A model generated the notes under the pieces. That model made no database searches and was not told the origin of the DNA. It saw only the letters and a list, made by a program, of their open reading frames with translations. The position numbers were made by a program, and so were the translations under genes. A stretch of DNA of 64,000 nucleotides from Arthrobacter sp. SX1312 (lineage in GTDB: Bacteria; Actinomycetota; Actinomycetes; Actinomycetales; Micrococcaceae): positions 434,001 to 498,000 of the forward strand of contig NZ_PJIM01000003.1 of the NCBI RefSeq assembly GCF_002929295.1, read 5' to 3'. Shown here piece after piece: positions 1 to 8,788 of this stretch. How positions within the stretch are numbered: position 1 is the first letter of the stretch; each line of letters begins with the position of its first letter.

Positions 1-937
1 TGACATCGGGCTCGTCCCGCATCATGAGGCGCAGGAGGTCGTCGACGTAGCGCGCGGTCTCCCCACCCTCCGCAACGCTCGCCGGATCGATCACCAGGAC
101 GAAGTGTCCGAGATTGTCGCTGCCCGCGTCATCCAGCGGAAGCGCGGCCCCTGAGAACGCCGCGCTGAGCACAGTGACCATCAGACTGAGACCGAAGCCC
201 TTGTGTCCGCCGGTCTCGGGGCTGGAGCCCCCGAGCGGGCTGAGCGTTCCCTCCCCCGTGGTCAGCAGGGAGTACGCGAGGGCAGCATCGGTCACAGGGT
301 TGCCCAGTGCATCATTGACCCAGCCGGCGGGCAGGTCCCGTCCACTCAGGGCGTAGGCCTTCACCTTGTTCATCGCCACGACGCTCGTGGACATGTCGAC
401 CACGAGCTCCCCGCCGCCCGCGCGGGGTGCGGCGAAAGCGATCGGATTGGTCCCGAGGATCGGCGTCGTGCCTCCCAGTGCTGCCACCACGGGTGTCCGC
501 GTCGTCGTCATCATGAGGGAGACCAGGCCGCGCTGCGCGGCGGTCCGGACGTAGTAGCCGAGCGCTCCCAGGTGGTGCGAGTTGCCCACCGCCACCGCCC
601 CGATCCCGCAGACAGTGGCTTTCTGAATCGCCAGCTCCAACGCATGGAGACCCGCCGGGTGTCCCAGGCCGGCACCGGCGTCGACGACGGCGAAGGCCGG
701 AGCGTCCCGTACCACGCGGGGGACGGCGTCGAGCCTGACGCGGTTCTCGGACCGGAGCTTCTCGTACAGCATCAGCATCGAGACGCCATGGGAGTCGATG
801 CCTGAGAGATCGGTGTCCACCAACACCGTCGCCGTAGCGGCAGCTGATTCATCCGGCATCCCCCAGGCGCGAAGAATGGCGACGATCTGCTCGTGCACCT
901 GTGCGGCGTCGAAGCGGCACGTCTCTTCCTGGCTCAC
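1..937 (-). CDS. Ldh-family (malate/L-lactate/ureidoglycolate-type) NAD(P)-dependent dehydrogenase, 3' end cut by window
   Basis: About 312 residues are visible, covering nearly the whole of a family that is usually 330-350 residues long; the C-terminus lies outside the window. Family hallmarks are an early DSHG motif (in SGIDSHGVSML), the GNSHH segment typical of the active-site region, PIAFAAPR, and a late GGHKGFGLS motif. Enzymes of this fold oxidise 2-hydroxyacids with NAD(P); the exact substrate cannot be read from the sequence. The start is a GTG whose first bases overlap the TGA of lhgO (GTGA), so the two genes are translationally coupled and probably handle related 2-hydroxyacids in the cytoplasm. 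Family assignment is firm; substrate is unknown. Confidence 0.88.
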   Translation of the reverse strand, partial: MSQEETCRFDAAQVHEQIVAILRAWGMPDESAAATATVLVDTDLSGIDSHGVSMLMLYEKLRSENRVRLDAVPRVVRDAPAFAVVDAGAGLGHPAGLHALELAIQKATVCGIGAVAVGNSHHLGALGYYVRTAAQRGLVSLMMTTTRTPVVAALGGTTPILGTNPIAFAAPRAGGGELVVDMSTSVVAMNKVKAYALSGRDLPAGWVNDALGNPVTDAALAYSLLTTGEGTLSPLGGSSPETGGHKGFGLSLMVTVLSAAFSGAALPLDDAGSDNLGHFVLVIDPASVAEGGETARYVDDLLRLMMRDEPDV

Positions 938-2124
938 CGGTTCCGCTCCTCCATCTCGTCGGCGATGCGCCGGCCGATCTCCAGTGCGGCGGTCGCGGCC
1001 GGCGATGGCGCGTTGAGCACGTGGATCTGGCGGGGCGCCCGGTCGAAGTAGAAGTCGTCGACCAGGTCGCCGTTCCTGCGCATCGCCTGCGCGCGGACTC
1101 CCGCGTGGGTCGGCACGAGGCTGTCGTCGCCGAGGTCCGGGACGAGCTCCCGGAGGCTGGCCAGGAACTTCTTCCGGGACAGGGAGCGGGAGACCTCGGA
1201 CAGCCCGACCTTCCAGTATTTCGCGCCGAGCTTCCACAGCCCGGACCAGGCAGCACTCTCGAGGACGTCCCGCGGATTGATCGTGAGCCAGGTGTACCCT
1301 TCACGCGCCAGGGCGAAGACCGCATTGGGCCCTGCATGGACCCCGCCGCCGATCATCTTCGTCAGGTGGACGCCGAGGAAGGGGAGGCTCGGATCCGGTA
1401 CCGGGTAGATCAGGCCGTGGACCAGATGGGACTGGTCCGGAGTGAGTTCGAAGTACTCGCCGCGGAACGGGATGATCCGCACCTCCGGGGTGAGGCCGGC
1501 CAGCCGCGCGATGCGGTCACTGTGCAGGCCGGCGCAGTTGATGAGCTCATCGGCGGAGATCTCCCCGCTGGAGGTCGAGACGGTCACGGACCGGTCGTCG
1601 GCGGAGATTCCGACGACCTCCGTTCCCAGCCGGATCTCACCCCCGGCCTCGATGATCAGCCGTCCGAGCACGTCGCAGATTCTCCGGTAATCGACGATTC
1701 CCGTCGAATCGACCCTGAGGGCTGCCACGCAGGCAACATGCGGTTCATGCTCGCGGGCCTCTTCGGGGGAGATCATCCGGCAGGGCACCCCGTTCGCGAG
1801 GCCACGGCGGTGGAGCTCCTCGAGCGCCGGAACCTGATCCTGCCGGGAAGCGACCACCAGCTTCCCGCAGATGTCCACTGCCACTCCATGGTCCTCCGCG
1901 AACCGCCGCATCGACTGCGCGCCTGCAGTCCCAAGGGTCGCCTTCAGGCTCCCCGGCGCGTAGTACAGCCCGGAGTGGATGACGCCCGAGTTGTTCCCGG
2001 TCTGGTGGTCTGCCAGCCGGGGTTCCTTGTCGACGACGGTCACCCGGTAACCGCGCAGCCCCAGCTCATAGGCGGTGGCCAATCCGACGATTCCAGCACC
2101 TACAACTACTACGGAGTTCTTCAT
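934..2124 (-). CDS. lhgO: L-2-hydroxyglutarate oxidase (LhgO)
   Basis: This is a 396-residue FAD-dependent oxidoreductase of the DAO fold. The N-terminus carries the dinucleotide-binding motif VVGAGIVGLATAYEL, followed by the family-typical HQTGNNSGVIHSGLYY segment and, later, NCAGLHSDR. LhgO oxidises L-2-hydroxyglutarate to 2-oxoglutarate and passes electrons to the membrane quinone pool or oxygen. The ATG start is well placed; a much longer reading frame extends upstream but does not look like coding sequence. It is the first gene of a two-gene operon with the downstream Ldh-family gene and diverges from a binding-protein gene across a 34-bp palindrome. A related hydroxyacid substrate cannot be excluded. 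Confidence 0.9.
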   Translation of the reverse strand: MKNSVVVVGAGIVGLATAYELGLRGYRVTVVDKEPRLADHQTGNNSGVIHSGLYYAPGSLKATLGTAGAQSMRRFAEDHGVAVDICGKLVVASRQDQVPALEELHRRGLANGVPCRMISPEEAREHEPHVACVAALRVDSTGIVDYRRICDVLGRLIIEAGGEIRLGTEVVGISADDRSVTVSTSSGEISADELINCAGLHSDRIARLAGLTPEVRIIPFRGEYFELTPDQSHLVHGLIYPVPDPSLPFLGVHLTKMIGGGVHAGPNAVFALAREGYTWLTINPRDVLESAAWSGLWKLGAKYWKVGLSEVSRSLSRKKFLASLRELVPDLGDDSLVPTHAGVRAQAMRRNGDLVDDFYFDRAPRQIHVLNAPSPAATAALEIGRRIADEMEERNR

Positions 2125-2176
2125 TCTCGTGTACCTCGTCTGACATCGTTGTCGTAGATCACCGCAAACCTGCCAC

Positions 2177-2210
2177 AACTCTATATGGTGTACATCAACA
2201 ATATAGAGTT
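2177..2210. promoter_or_regulatory. Palindromic operator candidate in divergent promoter
   Basis: Two perfect 10-bp arms, AACTCTATAT and ATATAGAGTT, flank a 14-bp centre that itself contains the palindrome TGTACA. The site lies 52 bp upstream of lhgO and 65 bp upstream of the divergent binding-protein gene. That is where a repressor could control both directions. The AT-rich arms stand out against the GC-rich background. The cognate regulator is not in the window; a GntR-type protein is only a guess. Confidence 0.5.
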
Positions 2211-2275
2211 CGAAGCCAGGCGCGGCCGCCGGGTCAGGAGGCTTGCTTCGCAGGACCCGACGGAAGGACGTGCCC

Positions 2276-2977
2276 GTGTCGACTCCCCCGGACCTCCACC
2301 TGCTGAGCTCCCTCGTCGTCCGCAAGGCCCTGGACGGCGTCGTCCTTCCGGCCTTCCGGCCTTCCGGTCTCTCGGTCCGGACCGAGTATCTTCCGACCAC
2401 CCTCCTCCTCGAGAAGCTCGACGCCGGCGCCGCACCGGATGTGCTGATCGGGACCCGGAAAGCGCTACAGGACCTCGAGGCCTCGGGCGTTCTCGCCGGC
2501 GGGCGTGCGGTGCCCCTCGTGAGGTCCGCGATCGGCCTCGGCGTGGCCCCGGGTGCAGAGCCTCCTTCGATAACGACCGAAAGCGACCTCGTCGACGCGC
2601 TGCTCGGCGCCCGGTCCGTCGCGTTCTCTCGCGCCGGGCAGAGCGGCATCTTCTTCCAGGAGCTCCTCGTCCGACTCGGCATCGCGGAGCAGGTGCTCGC
2701 ACGGGCGACTGCCCTCGAATCGGGATTCACGGGTACCGCCCTGATGGACGGGCGAGCCGATCTCGCCCTGCAGCAGGTCAGCGAACTGCTGTTCGTCGAT
2801 GGCATCGAGACCGTGGTTCCCCTGCCGGAAGAATGTCAGCAGTACACCGACTTCTCCATTGCCCTGGGCCCCGGCGCACAGGGCCAGGCCGCAGCACAAC
2901 GCCTCGTCGACCACCTGACGGGCGGCCCGGCACGGGACGCCTACATGGCGACCGGGCTGCAGAACATCAGCGCCTGA
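2276..2977 (+). CDS. Substrate-binding-domain protein (ModA/PBP-II-like), cytosolic
   Basis: The 233-residue protein resembles type II periplasmic-binding folds: LLEKLDAGAAPDVLIGT matches the early ModA-like segment, and VAFSRAGQSGIFFQELLVRLGI matches the hinge and second-lobe region. No signal peptide or lipobox is visible, so it probably acts in the cytoplasm as a ligand sensor or sequestering protein rather than with an ABC transporter, and no transporter genes adjoin. GTG at 2276 is chosen because a GGAAGG ribosome-binding site sits 8 bases upstream; an in-frame GTG at 2270 is too close to it. It diverges from the lhgO operon across a shared palindrome, suggesting joint control. The ligand is unknown. 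Confidence 0.65.
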   Translation: MSTPPDLHLLSSLVVRKALDGVVLPAFRPSGLSVRTEYLPTTLLLEKLDAGAAPDVLIGTRKALQDLEASGVLAGGRAVPLVRSAIGLGVAPGAEPPSITTESDLVDALLGARSVAFSRAGQSGIFFQELLVRLGIAEQVLARATALESGFTGTALMDGRADLALQQVSELLFVDGIETVVPLPEECQQYTDFSIALGPGAQGQAAAQRLVDHLTGGPARDAYMATGLQNISA

Positions 2978-3010
2978 TTCGACGGCTTCCAAGCGACCTC
3001 AGGCAACGCT

Positions 3011-3307
3011 CTATTCACCGTCTCCGGCTGCACCGCCGACATCCACTGGTCCCGAGAAAGTGATCTCAGGTGTGGGTCCGGACGTGCCTGTATAGGTCTG
3101 CCCTGAGTCGCCGGCACGCAGAACGGCAGGGTCGTTGTAGACCGACCTTTCGCCGTCGTCGGCCGCAAAGCTTGTAGCTACGGCGCCTGGCGTCAGTGCT
3201 GCGGCTGCGATCGCACCAGGAATCCGTGAGGCGGGGTCCTCGGCGGAGGAGCCCGCCACCAACTCGATTCGGATTGGTACGCTCCTGCCGCCATCGTCAG
3301 CTGCCAT
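3011..3307 (-). CDS. Hypothetical 98-residue protein
   Basis: A small open frame with a good GGAGG ribosome-binding site 5 bases before its ATG. The product is rich in Ala, Gly, Ser and Asp, begins MAADDGGRSVPIRIEL, and contains no recognisable domain, membrane segment or signal peptide. It sits between convergent transcription from the binding-protein gene and the divergent hemerythrin gene. The ribosome-binding site and reasonable composition argue that it is real; the function is unknown. Confidence 0.5.
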   Translation of the reverse strand: MAADDGGRSVPIRIELVAGSSAEDPASRIPGAIAAAALTPGAVATSFAADDGERSVYNDPAVLRAGDSGQTYTGTSGPTPEITFSGPVDVGGAAGDGE

Positions 3308-3518
3308 GTCGTCCTCCGTCCTTTTGGCCGATGTTTGAACTCCGATGATCCTCCGCGGGGTGTAGCAGTCAAGAGAGGGCTGACCACCATCATTGGGATT
3401 CCCCAGGACCTTCGGTGTCGGCGGGCCCTCCGGCCGTTGTGCGGAGTGATGGCGCTACCTATGATTTCCCTGCCGGGGGCGGATTCTGGTCTCGACCAAC
3501 TGCATCGGGGGCCATCCC

Positions 3519-4244
3519 ATGACCGACTTCTTCACCATGAAACCCGGCGAAGCCGCGCCGCCAGTGCCCGCAGGGCCCATCCTCTGCACCGGGTCGGCGG
3601 GCATGCGGCGCATCCACCGCTTCTTCCTGTGGGCGTACGGCGAGGCGCCCGGCCTCGTGCAGTCCGTCGAGCCGGGCGACACCGCCCGCGCCTCCTATGT
3701 GGGCGAAGTGCTGGGCAACTTCGACAACGTGCTCCATGTCCATCACGAAGGCGAGGATCTCCTCATGTACCCGCGCCTGGCGGACAGAGCACCCGTGTGC
3801 GCACTGCATGTGGAGCAGATGCTGGAGCAGCATCGGCAGGTCACGCAGCGACTCGACAGCATCGAGCCTGTTCGCCGGAGCTGGATGGAGACGGCGGACG
3901 CAGCCACGGGAAAGGATCTCGCCGAACGGTACGAAGACCTGTCGACAGTCCTCCAGGTGCACCTGCGCCGAGAGGTCACGGAGGTGATGCCCGTTGTCGA
4001 CAGGGTGCTGACCGAGAAGGAGATAGGCGAGGTCGCGGAGCACGGTATCGACACGTTCGACAAGAAGTTCCTGGTCGGCTATCTCGGGATGGTGCTCGCC
4101 ACGAATCCGCCCGGCGACAGGGAGGAACTCTTCAAGGAGATCCCCCTGCCGGTCCGCATTGCGTACCGGCTCTTCGGGCGCCGGCTGTACCGGAAGCAGT
4201 ACGCCACCCTCTTCCCGGGACGAGTCATTCCCGACACGCTCTGA
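3519..4244 (+). CDS. Hemerythrin (HHE) domain protein
   Basis: A 241-residue soluble protein with the ligand pattern of the HHE four-helix fold: a His in MRRIHRFFLW, the HVHHEGEDLL motif near residue 75, HVEQMLEQHRQV, and VHLRREVTEVMP with the last His/Glu pair. Such domains bind a di-iron centre and serve in oxygen, NO or redox sensing or in iron handling. A GGGGG stretch 7 bases before the ATG can serve as ribosome-binding site. The C-terminal 60 residues, basic and Tyr/Arg rich, lie beyond the core domain. Downstream genes on the same strand are a phosphoribosyltransferase and an SDR, a grouping that may be stress-related, but this is inference. Confidence 0.85.
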   Translation: MTDFFTMKPGEAAPPVPAGPILCTGSAGMRRIHRFFLWAYGEAPGLVQSVEPGDTARASYVGEVLGNFDNVLHVHHEGEDLLMYPRLADRAPVCALHVEQMLEQHRQVTQRLDSIEPVRRSWMETADAATGKDLAERYEDLSTVLQVHLRREVTEVMPVVDRVLTEKEIGEVAEHGIDTFDKKFLVGYLGMVLATNPPGDREELFKEIPLPVRIAYRLFGRRLYRKQYATLFPGRVIPDTL

Positions 4245-4428
4245 GCCGCTTCGAAGGGGGCTGCGGTACTGGTGAGACGAGGGACGAAAGCCTCTGACCA
4301 CGCGGCATGGACCGGGTTGAAGATCGACTCCTACGCAGGCGCGATGGTGCCGTCGTCACGCAGAGCGATGGCGCCGCTTTCCATCCGAGGACGCTGGATG
4401 GCACCGCCAAGCACCCGAGGAGTAGAGC

Positions 4429-5205
4429 GTGCCGAGGAACCAGTCCAAGACCTTCCTGGACAGGACCGACGCCGGCCGGCAGTTGGGGCAGCGGTTCGCC
4501 GGGTTGCGGGGTCAGGACGTGGTGGTGCTGGGTCTGCCACGGGGCGGTGTTCCGGTGGCCTTCGAGGTGGCGAAAGCCCTTGATGCGCCGCTGGACGTGA
4601 TCGTGGTGCGGAAACTGGGGGTTCCGTTCCGGCCGGAAGTTGCCATGGGCGCCATCGGCGAGGGCGGCGCCCGGGTTCTCGAACCACGCGTCCTCTCGCG
4701 GGCCCGTATCACGGAGGAGGACCTGAGAACGGTCGAGAGGGAGGAACGCCAGCTCCTGGAAAGGCGCCTGACCCGGTACCGGCAGGGAAGGACCCGGGCC
4801 GATGTCCACGGGCGCGCCGTCGTCGTGGTGGATGACGGCATTGCCACCGGCTCCACTGCACGGGTGGCGTGCCAGGTCGCCCGGCAGCTCGGCGCCGCAC
4901 GGGTGATCCTGGCGGTGCCCGTCGCGCCGGCCGGCACGGTGGCCTCGTTCACCGAAGCGGATGGGATCGTGTGCCTTCTTTCACCGCGGAACTTCGAGGC
5001 GGTGGGCTGCTACTACGACGACTTCTCGCCCACCGAGGACGACGAGGTGGTGAGGCTGCTCGATCTGGGCTCGCAGCCGAACCGACCGGCTTCTGAGCCG
5101 CCCGGAAAGCAGGGGCATGCTCGTGGCTCCTGGGGCCTGGGACTACACCGGCGGAACCGACTACACCGAAGGAGCACCACATGGAACGAGTCATCGATAA
5201 GGTAG
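4429..5205 (+). CDS. Phosphoribosyltransferase-family protein with unusual C-terminal extension
   Basis: The 258-residue product has the type I PRTase fold: LGLPRGGVPVAFEVA near residue 34, VVRKLGVPFRPEVAMGAIGEGG, and the PRPP loop VVVVDDGIATGSTARVA near residue 131. Such stand-alone proteins are usually about 210-220 residues; here the sequence after LLDLGSQPN (residue about 211) is a low-complexity, Arg/His-rich tail that overlaps the start of the next gene by 25 bases. A stop one frame over at the expected end suggests the tail arose by a frameshift. The GTG start has a GAGGAG site 6 bases upstream. The substrate base is unknown. Confidence 0.8.
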   Translation: MPRNQSKTFLDRTDAGRQLGQRFAGLRGQDVVVLGLPRGGVPVAFEVAKALDAPLDVIVVRKLGVPFRPEVAMGAIGEGGARVLEPRVLSRARITEEDLRTVEREERQLLERRLTRYRQGRTRADVHGRAVVVVDDGIATGSTARVACQVARQLGAARVILAVPVAPAGTVASFTEADGIVCLLSPRNFEAVGCYYDDFSPTEDDEVVRLLDLGSQPNRPASEPPGKQGHARGSWGLGLHRRNRLHRRSTTWNESSIR

Positions 5206-5927
5206 CGCTGGTCACCGGGGGTGCACGTGGCATCGGCGCTGCTGTGGCATTGCGGCTGCATGGCGAAGGAGCGAAGGTCGTCATCGGTGACATCCTGGAC
5301 GAGGCCGGTCAGGAGACTGCGGAGCGTATGGGCTCCGGCGCTCTCTACGTCCACCTCGATGTGACCGATCCGCAGGACTGGCAGACTGCGGTGGACGCCG
5401 CTGTCGAGACGTTCGGGGGCCTGAACATCCTGGTGAACAATGCCGGCATCGTGAACTTCGCCCCTATCGAGGATTACACCCTCGAACAATGGAACGCTGT
5501 CATCGCCGTGAACCTGACCGGCACGTTCAACGGGATTAAGGCTGCAATCCCGGCACTCAAACAGTCCAGAGGCGGGTCGATCATCAACATCTCCTCGATC
5601 GCCGGCATGCGCGGCTATGAGCAGATCTCGGGATACTCGGCGTCAAAGTTCGGCGTGCGGGGACTCACCAAGAGCGCTGCCCTGGACCTGGGACCCCATC
5701 GCATCAGGGTCAATTCGGTCCATCCCGGAGTCATCTCCACCCCGATGACGGCCGACATCCAGGCGGACATGAGCCAGGTGGCACTCGGCCGCGAAGGCCA
5801 TCCGGGGGAAGTCGCGAACCTCGTCCTGTACCTGGCGTCCGACGAGTCGTCGTACGTCACCGGAGCCGACTTCGTCATCGACGGCGGTGATACGGCAGGC
5901 ACGGTGACCCGTCGCGAGGAGACCTGA
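5181..5927 (+). CDS. SDR-family oxidoreductase
   Basis: A 248-residue classical short-chain dehydrogenase with the cofactor motif TGGARGIG near residue 12, NNAG near residue 89, the catalytic Ser in SSIAG and the YSASK tetrad near residue 153. PGVISTPMT and the C-terminal GADFVIDGG are typical of the glucose-1-dehydrogenase and hydroxysteroid-dehydrogenase-like subgroup. An Asp in the second beta strand (VIGDIL) suggests preference for NAD(H). The gene overlaps the 3' end of the phosphoribosyltransferase gene and is the last gene of this plus-strand group. The alcohol or ketone substrate cannot be told. Confidence 0.88.
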   Translation: MERVIDKVALVTGGARGIGAAVALRLHGEGAKVVIGDILDEAGQETAERMGSGALYVHLDVTDPQDWQTAVDAAVETFGGLNILVNNAGIVNFAPIEDYTLEQWNAVIAVNLTGTFNGIKAAIPALKQSRGGSIINISSIAGMRGYEQISGYSASKFGVRGLTKSAALDLGPHRIRVNSVHPGVISTPMTADIQADMSQVALGREGHPGEVANLVLYLASDESSYVTGADFVIDGGDTAGTVTRREET

Positions 5928-6090
5928 CCACTTGCAAGGAACGACGTCGGCTACCGCCTGGCTCAGCCTCGTAGAATGACCCCGCGAACCGGTGATGCCA
6001 GGGTGATTCCTGGTCGGCAAACGCGACCTCCACGCCCGCTGTGTTGCACCGGGTGGTCAGCGCCTCGCAGTGGCGAGCAGGTCATCGAGT

Positions 6091-7194
6091 TCAATCAACC
6101 GAGTCGGGTCCGGGCTGGATCCCGTCCTCGATCCACGGGTAGCCCGTCGCGAGCGGGGCGCCGTCGTCGTACTTCGCGAGCCACTCGACAGCGGCACCGT
6201 GGTAGCGGTGGAAGCCCTTGTAGTCGACGAGTTCGGGGTCCAGGGACGCGAGGGCCCGATGCAACCGCTTCGCCCAGTCCGGGGCGTGCGCCACGAGTTC
6301 CGCCAGGCTGACGAGGTACGTACGCACCGGGAACACGATGGCGTTCGACCGGGGTAGGCGGTGCAGGGGCTGCAGTTCGATGCGCAGGTACACCATCTCG
6401 CCGGCGTTCTCGGGCGTGACCTTCGCCCGGTCCGGAGCCCAATCCGGGAGCGTTTCCACCGAGGTCTCGAGACGCGGGTTGACGGTCAGCGACCAGTTGA
6501 CACGCCGTACGGGGTGCCCGGGCTTCATGCGGAGCAGGAACTTGAGGGCCCTGTCCAGGATTCCCATCGTGTCCAGCTTGGGCACGGGCCCGTGGAACTC
6601 GGCGAAGTTCATGCCGAGGTTGAACTGCAGCGAGTAGTCGGCTCGCTGGGTCGTCATCCCGGCACCGATGACGAGCGTGTTGTCCTTCTCCTCGAGGACC
6701 ACGAACTCGCCCTGCGCCTGACGCGTGGAGTACTCCATCGGATCCAGTGGCAGAGTTGCGGGATCACCGAAGGTGAACGAGTCATCGATGCCGAGGAGCC
6801 GGTTCTGCCAACGCCACTCATTGCCGTTCTTGGTAAGGGTGAAGTGCTCGGGGAAGTCCCTGGAGTAGGACTCGAAGATGAGCTCCAGCATGTCCCACTG
6901 AGCTTCCATCATGTGCGGAAGCGCGAGGTAGTGGACTCCCGGCATGTCTCGCAGCATCTGGTCGCGATGGGCGCACTCGGACACATAGTGCTCGTCGATA
7001 TCGAAAGCAGCCCTCAGAGCACCGGTGCCGGCGGCGACGTGCGGTTCGAGATTCATCGAGTACATGTATTCGTCGTCCGGGAACGGGAAGGGCAGACGGC
7101 GGACCGCTTCACGGGAGTTTTGGAACCGGTACTCACCTTCCGGTGTGTACGTCTCGTCCGCAGTGAAGTCGGTTGTCCTAGGAATCGCGGTCAT
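6091..7194 (-). CDS. Heme-dependent oxidative N-demethylase catalytic-subunit family (DUF3445)
   Basis: The 367-residue protein matches the HODM alpha-subunit-like family: the N-terminal PFPFPDDEYMYSMNLEP, the RLLGIDDSFTFGD segment, and the C-terminal PLHRLPRSNAIVFPVRTY region where the heme Cys/Arg neighbourhood lies in relatives. Family members oxidatively demethylate secondary amines such as dimethylamine, using electrons from a partner reductase. It is the last gene of a four-gene minus-strand operon after an APC permease, a DmmA-like protein and a ferredoxin-type reductase, which supplies the expected partners. The amine substrate is inferred from family knowledge only. The enzyme is presumably cytoplasmic. 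Confidence 0.82.
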   Translation of the reverse strand: MTAIPRTTDFTADETYTPEGEYRFQNSREAVRRLPFPFPDDEYMYSMNLEPHVAAGTGALRAAFDIDEHYVSECAHRDQMLRDMPGVHYLALPHMMEAQWDMLELIFESYSRDFPEHFTLTKNGNEWRWQNRLLGIDDSFTFGDPATLPLDPMEYSTRQAQGEFVVLEEKDNTLVIGAGMTTQRADYSLQFNLGMNFAEFHGPVPKLDTMGILDRALKFLLRMKPGHPVRRVNWSLTVNPRLETSVETLPDWAPDRAKVTPENAGEMVYLRIELQPLHRLPRSNAIVFPVRTYLVSLAELVAHAPDWAKRLHRALASLDPELVDYKGFHRYHGAAVEWLAKYDDGAPLATGYPWIEDGIQPGPDSVD

Positions 7195-7205
7195 CGGTGG
7201 TCTCC

Positions 7206-8180
7206 TTATGCGTTGATAACAATTTTTGTGCAGGTCGCCCGCGACACGCAGGGCATGATGAGCTTGTTCGTGCAGCGGTCCGATTCGGAGAGCCAGTCAT
7301 CGCGGTGGTCGATGCTGCCGTCGAGCTCCAGGACCTCGGTCTCGCACTCGCCGCAGGCACCGCCCCGGCAGAGGTAGGGCAGCTTGTGGCCGGCTTCCTC
7401 GACCGCCTCCAGCAGCGACTGTTCGGGCGATACCTCAATTACGGCACCTGACCGAGCCAGGGTGACGGAGAAGGGGGCACCCGTGGACCCGAGGTCCTCG
7501 AACCGCTCGAAGTGAATGTTCGAGTCCGTCCAACCGTGGGCATGGGCCGCCCCAATGACGTCGTCGACCATCCGGGCGGGCCCGCAGACGTAGGCATGGG
7601 TGCCGAGCGGTCGGCCGGCCAGGACGTCGGACGCGTTCAGCCGGGATCCGTCGCCGTCTCCGTACAGCCTGACCCTCTCCCCGTAAATCTCTTGGAGTTC
7701 ACGACCGAGAGTGGCGTGCTCGGGTCCACGGACGGCCAGGTGAAGTTCGAACGAACCTCCCTTGAGGTTCAGTTCGTCCAGCTGCGAATAGATAGGGGTA
7801 ACCCCGACGCCGCCGGCGATGAACACGTGATGCCGGGCGTGCTTGGAGAGGGGGAAGAGATTCGCCGGGGTGGTGACGAGGAGGGCGTCACCCTCGCGGA
7901 CCTTCTCGTGCAGGGTGATAGAGCCACGCTTGCCGTCATGGATGCGACGGACAGCGATCTGGTACTTGCTCGTGTCGTAGGGCGAGCTCATGAGCGAGTA
8001 GGCGTTGCGCCGCGTCTGTCCGTCGTCGAAAGGAATGAGGACCCTGACGTGGCTTCCTCCCGAGAAGGGTGGCAGCCATGATCCGTCCTCGGCGGACAGG
8101 GTGTACCGGTTGATCTCCGGTGTCACCGGCTCGATACGATCGACCCTCAGCCGCAGGGATCCGTGCTGTGCCTCACTCAT
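7206..8180 (-). CDS. PDR/VanB-type flavin and 2Fe-2S reductase
   Basis: A 324-residue one-component electron carrier: a flavin-binding barrel with RRNAYSLMSSP near residue 57, an NAD-binding lobe with GGVGVTPIYSQL and the late VCGPARMVDDV, and a C-terminal plant-type ferredoxin domain with the cluster motif CRGGACGECETEVL plus a distal Cys in MPCVSRA. It would pass electrons from NAD(P)H to the adjacent N-demethylase heme subunit. The start overlaps the end of the DmmA-like gene by four bases (ATGA) and only 11 bases separate its stop from the catalytic-subunit start, consistent with one operon. Confidence 0.9.
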   Translation of the reverse strand: MSEAQHGSLRLRVDRIEPVTPEINRYTLSAEDGSWLPPFSGGSHVRVLIPFDDGQTRRNAYSLMSSPYDTSKYQIAVRRIHDGKRGSITLHEKVREGDALLVTTPANLFPLSKHARHHVFIAGGVGVTPIYSQLDELNLKGGSFELHLAVRGPEHATLGRELQEIYGERVRLYGDGDGSRLNASDVLAGRPLGTHAYVCGPARMVDDVIGAAHAHGWTDSNIHFERFEDLGSTGAPFSVTLARSGAVIEVSPEQSLLEAVEEAGHKLPYLCRGGACGECETEVLELDGSIDHRDDWLSESDRCTNKLIMPCVSRATCTKIVINA

Positions 8181-8782
8181 GTATCCAACTCCTCATCGTC
8201 TGGCAGTTCGCCGGGTACTTCGCCGTCCGCCTTCACGCCCTGGAAGGCGGCGAGCCTCCGGGAGTAGTGGTCCCGGACCACCAGGTCGCGTTCACAGCCT
8301 GGGCACCTGAAGACCCGTCGGGTCACGTTCTCCGAATAGTGACTGCAGTGCGCGCACCACACACGCCGCACGAAGGAGCCGGCGTGCTCGCGCAGCACCT
8401 CGTCCGTATTCATGCCGTACGAGGTGGCAACCTGCATCGAGGTGCCGATGAACCCCTCCGAACCCGAGAGGTACAACCGGGTCCCCATTTCCGCCGTCAG
8501 GAGGAAGGCGTCGAGGCCCCGAACCGCTTCGGTGTTGCTCGGGAACACGAGAAGCTCGCGCACCGGGAATGCCTGGAGGTCGGCCAGGTGGTTCTTGCCC
8601 GTGAACGATTCGGTCGAGTACAGCACGGTGGTGGTCGCCAGCTGCTCCGGGGTCATTTCTCCGAGCAGGCGTACCAGCACCCCTCCGCCACTGCCCTGCG
8701 CGGCGGCGACGTGGCTCAGGCCGGTCGCCATCGGTGTCAGCTCGTCGTAGACAGGACGACTCTTGATGCCGGTGATCAGCAC
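8177..8782 (-). CDS. DmmA-like subunit of amine monooxygenase
   Basis: The 201-residue protein has an N-terminal domain with LLVFPSNTEAVRGLDAFLL and GTRLYLSGSEGFIG, then a C-terminal zinc-ribbon-like segment with CAHC and CPGC pairs (residues about 144-165). This layout, next to a DUF3445 catalytic subunit and a PDR reductase, matches the DmmA-like partner subunit of dimethylamine monooxygenase. Its exact role in the complex, probably electron transfer or assembly, is not shown by the sequence. The GTG start lies 6 bases after the permease stop; the last bases overlap the reductase start. Confidence 0.75.
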   Translation of the reverse strand: MLITGIKSRPVYDELTPMATGLSHVAAAQGSGGGVLVRLLGEMTPEQLATTTVLYSTESFTGKNHLADLQAFPVRELLVFPSNTEAVRGLDAFLLTAEMGTRLYLSGSEGFIGTSMQVATSYGMNTDEVLREHAGSFVRRVWCAHCSHYSENVTRRVFRCPGCERDLVVRDHYSRRLAAFQGVKADGEVPGELPDDEELDT

Positions 8783-8788
8783 GGCCCG

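Noticed and set aside
934-2805. Extended N-terminus for the L-2-hydroxyglutarate oxidase
   Set aside because: The extra 227 residues are Arg/Ser-rich shadow of the opposite-strand binding-protein gene and cross the palindromic promoter.
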